7,366 nt of DNA from JAAUQA01 sp036351435 (GTDB lineage Bacteria > Pseudomonadota > Gammaproteobacteria > Competibacterales > Competibacteraceae), in the NCBI GenBank assembly GCA_036351435.1, contig JAZBPA010000208.1:1-7366 (forward strand). Direction: 5' to 3'. The position numbers and the translations under genes were made by a program. Of the stretch, positions 7,101 to 7,366 are shown in pieces (within the stretch, counting starts at the first letter, position 1; each line of letters begins with the position of its first letter). Below the pieces are notes generated by a model. The model saw only the letters and a list, made by a program, of their open reading frames with translations, had not been told where the DNA came from and did no database searches.

Positions 7101-7301
7101 CTGACGGTTGATGATTTCTCGCTCGATTTCAACGGGCGCTGCGCCGAACCAAGAGGTGTTGACGGTAATCACCGGTTTGCGCACATCGGGGGCTAATTGC
7201 ACCGGAATGGTTTGCAACGCCAGAAAGCCGAACATCAACACCATTAACACCGCTGAGATGACAGCAATAGGCCGTTCGATGGCGAGGCGGATCAGGTTCA
7301 T
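4104..7301 (-). CDS. RND-family efflux transporter permease (AcrB/HAE1-like)
   Basis: A complete 1065-residue inner-membrane pump that uses the proton gradient to export substrates through an adaptor and outer-membrane channel. The length and the two-fold layout match the family: TM1 (about 11-31), large periplasmic loop, TM2-TM6 (about 342-493), TM7 (about 539-560), second periplasmic loop, TM8-TM12 (about 880-1042). Typical segments are IERPIAV at the start, VVDAAIVVLENIYR in TM4 (D410), GIVVNNAILLV in TM10 (N951, N952) and NRIRPIFMSTLTSVFGMLPL (981-1000). Compared with AcrB, the second TM4 aspartate is alanine (A411) and the TM10 lysine is asparagine (N951), while the arginine (R982) is kept. 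The sequence does not identify the substrate; the hydrophobe/drug class is more likely than the metal class because the Met-based metal relay of CusA is not evident. The ATG is 3 nt after the upstream stop, with no good Shine-Dalgarno, so translation is probably coupled. Confidence 0.96.
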   Translation of the reverse strand: MNLIRLAIERPIAVISAVLMVLMFGFLALQTIPVQLAPDVRKPVITVNTSWFGAAPVEIEREIINRQEEALKGLEGLEEITASAQNGQGEITLEFRVGQNMDRALLLVANRLDRVSGYPEEADEPTLDTAGSEDSPIAWFILQRLPGNERPIHTFGDFAEDAIRERLERVPGVGRVNVFGGSERELRVIIDPARMAKSGLTVGAITETLRAANVSLSAGNVDEGKRRYVVRTEGELTTPEQVRDVLLLSTRDPVSGRAARVTVGDLAEVSFGYKEPGARIRQLGEPSLAVNAVRETGANVIETMQGLREAVAELNRTVLPEQRLSLEQVYDETVYIDSAIALVQQNIYVGGVLAAIILLLFLRSLGATLIVSLAIPVSVIGAFVAMAGMGRSINVISLAGIAFAVGMVVDAAIVVLENIYRLRQQGVPVAQAAYEGASQVWGAILVSALTTVMVFIPLLVLQLEVGQLFRDIAVAISVAVTLSLVVSVTVIPALSKRLLRGPVAQDYSQRRLPVIDSLAHGVTVVVVGFTGRVARNRVLAIGVVVLVSALALVTTWALLPKLEYLPEGNRNLVFGIVLPPPGYNLDTTTAIAEGLEAEVRPLWASETGPESAPGEPPKIKHFFFVATRSRTFLGASSIEPTRAGALIPALQQLVFKEPGTFGFITQPSIFGRGIGGGRSVNLDISGPDLEKVLEVAQRAAGKVEQALPRNEGHQLRPQPGLELGAPEVRVMPDRLRLADSGVTARELGLTVDAFNDGLRVAEITVDGERLDLMLTGPEQHILETQGIAYLPVVTPDGTIVPARSLADIEITSGPTEIRHRERVRTVTLEIRPAPGIALESAMDIIEEQVMAPLVVEGLPNQVSLSLSGTADQLTETWDAMVWQLFVAIVIVYLVMAVLFESFLYPLIILFSVPLATAGAVLGLALLNVFTFQPLDMLTLLGFVILIGIVVNNAILLVHQTLYNLRDGNMDVVTAIQEATRNRIRPIFMSTLTSVFGMLPLVLFPGAGSELYRGLGSVVVGGLALSALLTLAIIPPLLAIFLKSKEVVDHWVDVAAHEPPSEATSS

Positions 7302-7304
7302 AGG

Positions 7305-7366
7305 TTAGCTTTTGCGCTCAATGGGAGCCGTATCCGGTTGACCGGGATAACTGACTTTCTGGCCGG
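7305..7366 (-). CDS. C-terminus of upstream gene, probably RND periplasmic adaptor (membrane fusion protein)
   Basis: Reading leftwards from the right edge, an open frame encodes GQKVSYPGQPDTAPIERKS and stops with TAA at 7307-7305; the 5' part lies outside the window. A GQKV element followed by a short polar tail is what the end of many membrane-fusion proteins looks like, and adaptor genes usually stand directly before RND pump genes. Only three bases separate its stop from the pump ATG, as expected for co-translated partners. With 19 complete residues visible the assignment rests mainly on context, so another protein cannot be excluded. Confidence 0.65.
   Translation of the reverse strand, partial: GQKVSYPGQPDTAPIERKS

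Noticed and set aside
4114..7308. Many short plus-strand open frames opposite the RND gene
   Set aside because: All are shadows of the 1065-residue pump, rich in Ser/Thr/Arg as expected from the antisense of membrane-protein codons.

Overview
The window looks like chromosomal DNA of a Gram-negative bacterium, most likely a gammaproteobacterium of moderate G+C content. The evidence is an RND-family inner-membrane pump preceded by what looks like a periplasmic adaptor gene, a peptide-type ABC importer ATPase pair, and a membrane histidine kinase with a periplasmic sensor domain. The genus cannot be fixed from the sequence alone.

Layout from left to right. (1) Positions 1-1508, minus strand: two tandem ATPase genes of an oligopeptide/dipeptide/nickel-type ABC importer. 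The first (OppD/DppD-like, 1508-615) is complete. The second (OppF/DppF-like, 605 to the left edge) is cut by the window. They are 9 nt apart and in the same reading frame, so together they resemble a YejF-type double-ATPase protein interrupted by one TGA. (2) Positions 1509-1541: a 33-bp divergent gap whose two Shine-Dalgarno-like sequences overlap on opposite strands. (3) Positions 1542-3317, plus strand: a complete hybrid-free sensor histidine kinase (TM, dCACHE-like periplasmic domain, TM, HAMP, HisKA, HATPase). No response regulator gene is visible. (4) Positions 3427-3954, plus strand: a small thioredoxin-fold peroxiredoxin-like protein with a CxxC motif. (5) Positions 3955-4103: a convergent gap with two hairpin-forming inverted repeats, one of which runs into the end of the next gene. 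(6) Positions 7301-4104, minus strand: a complete 1065-residue RND efflux permease. (7) Positions 7366-7305, minus strand: the last residues of the upstream gene, almost certainly the membrane-fusion/adaptor partner of the pump, ending 3 nt before the pump's ATG.

Functionally the window holds three transport or sensing modules side by side: a peptide-type importer energised by the ATPase pair, a signal-transducing kinase with its peroxiredoxin-like neighbour, and an RND tripartite export system. Nothing in the sequence shows that they act together; the only tight physical links are the ATPase pair, the divergent ATPase/kinase start region, and the adaptor-pump pair. I see no mobile element, CRISPR array, tRNA or rRNA, and no convincing undescribed system. 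The most interesting details are the same-frame split of the ATPase pair, the reciprocal Shine-Dalgarno overlap, the stop-codon-spanning inverted repeat, and the changed proton-relay residues of the pump.
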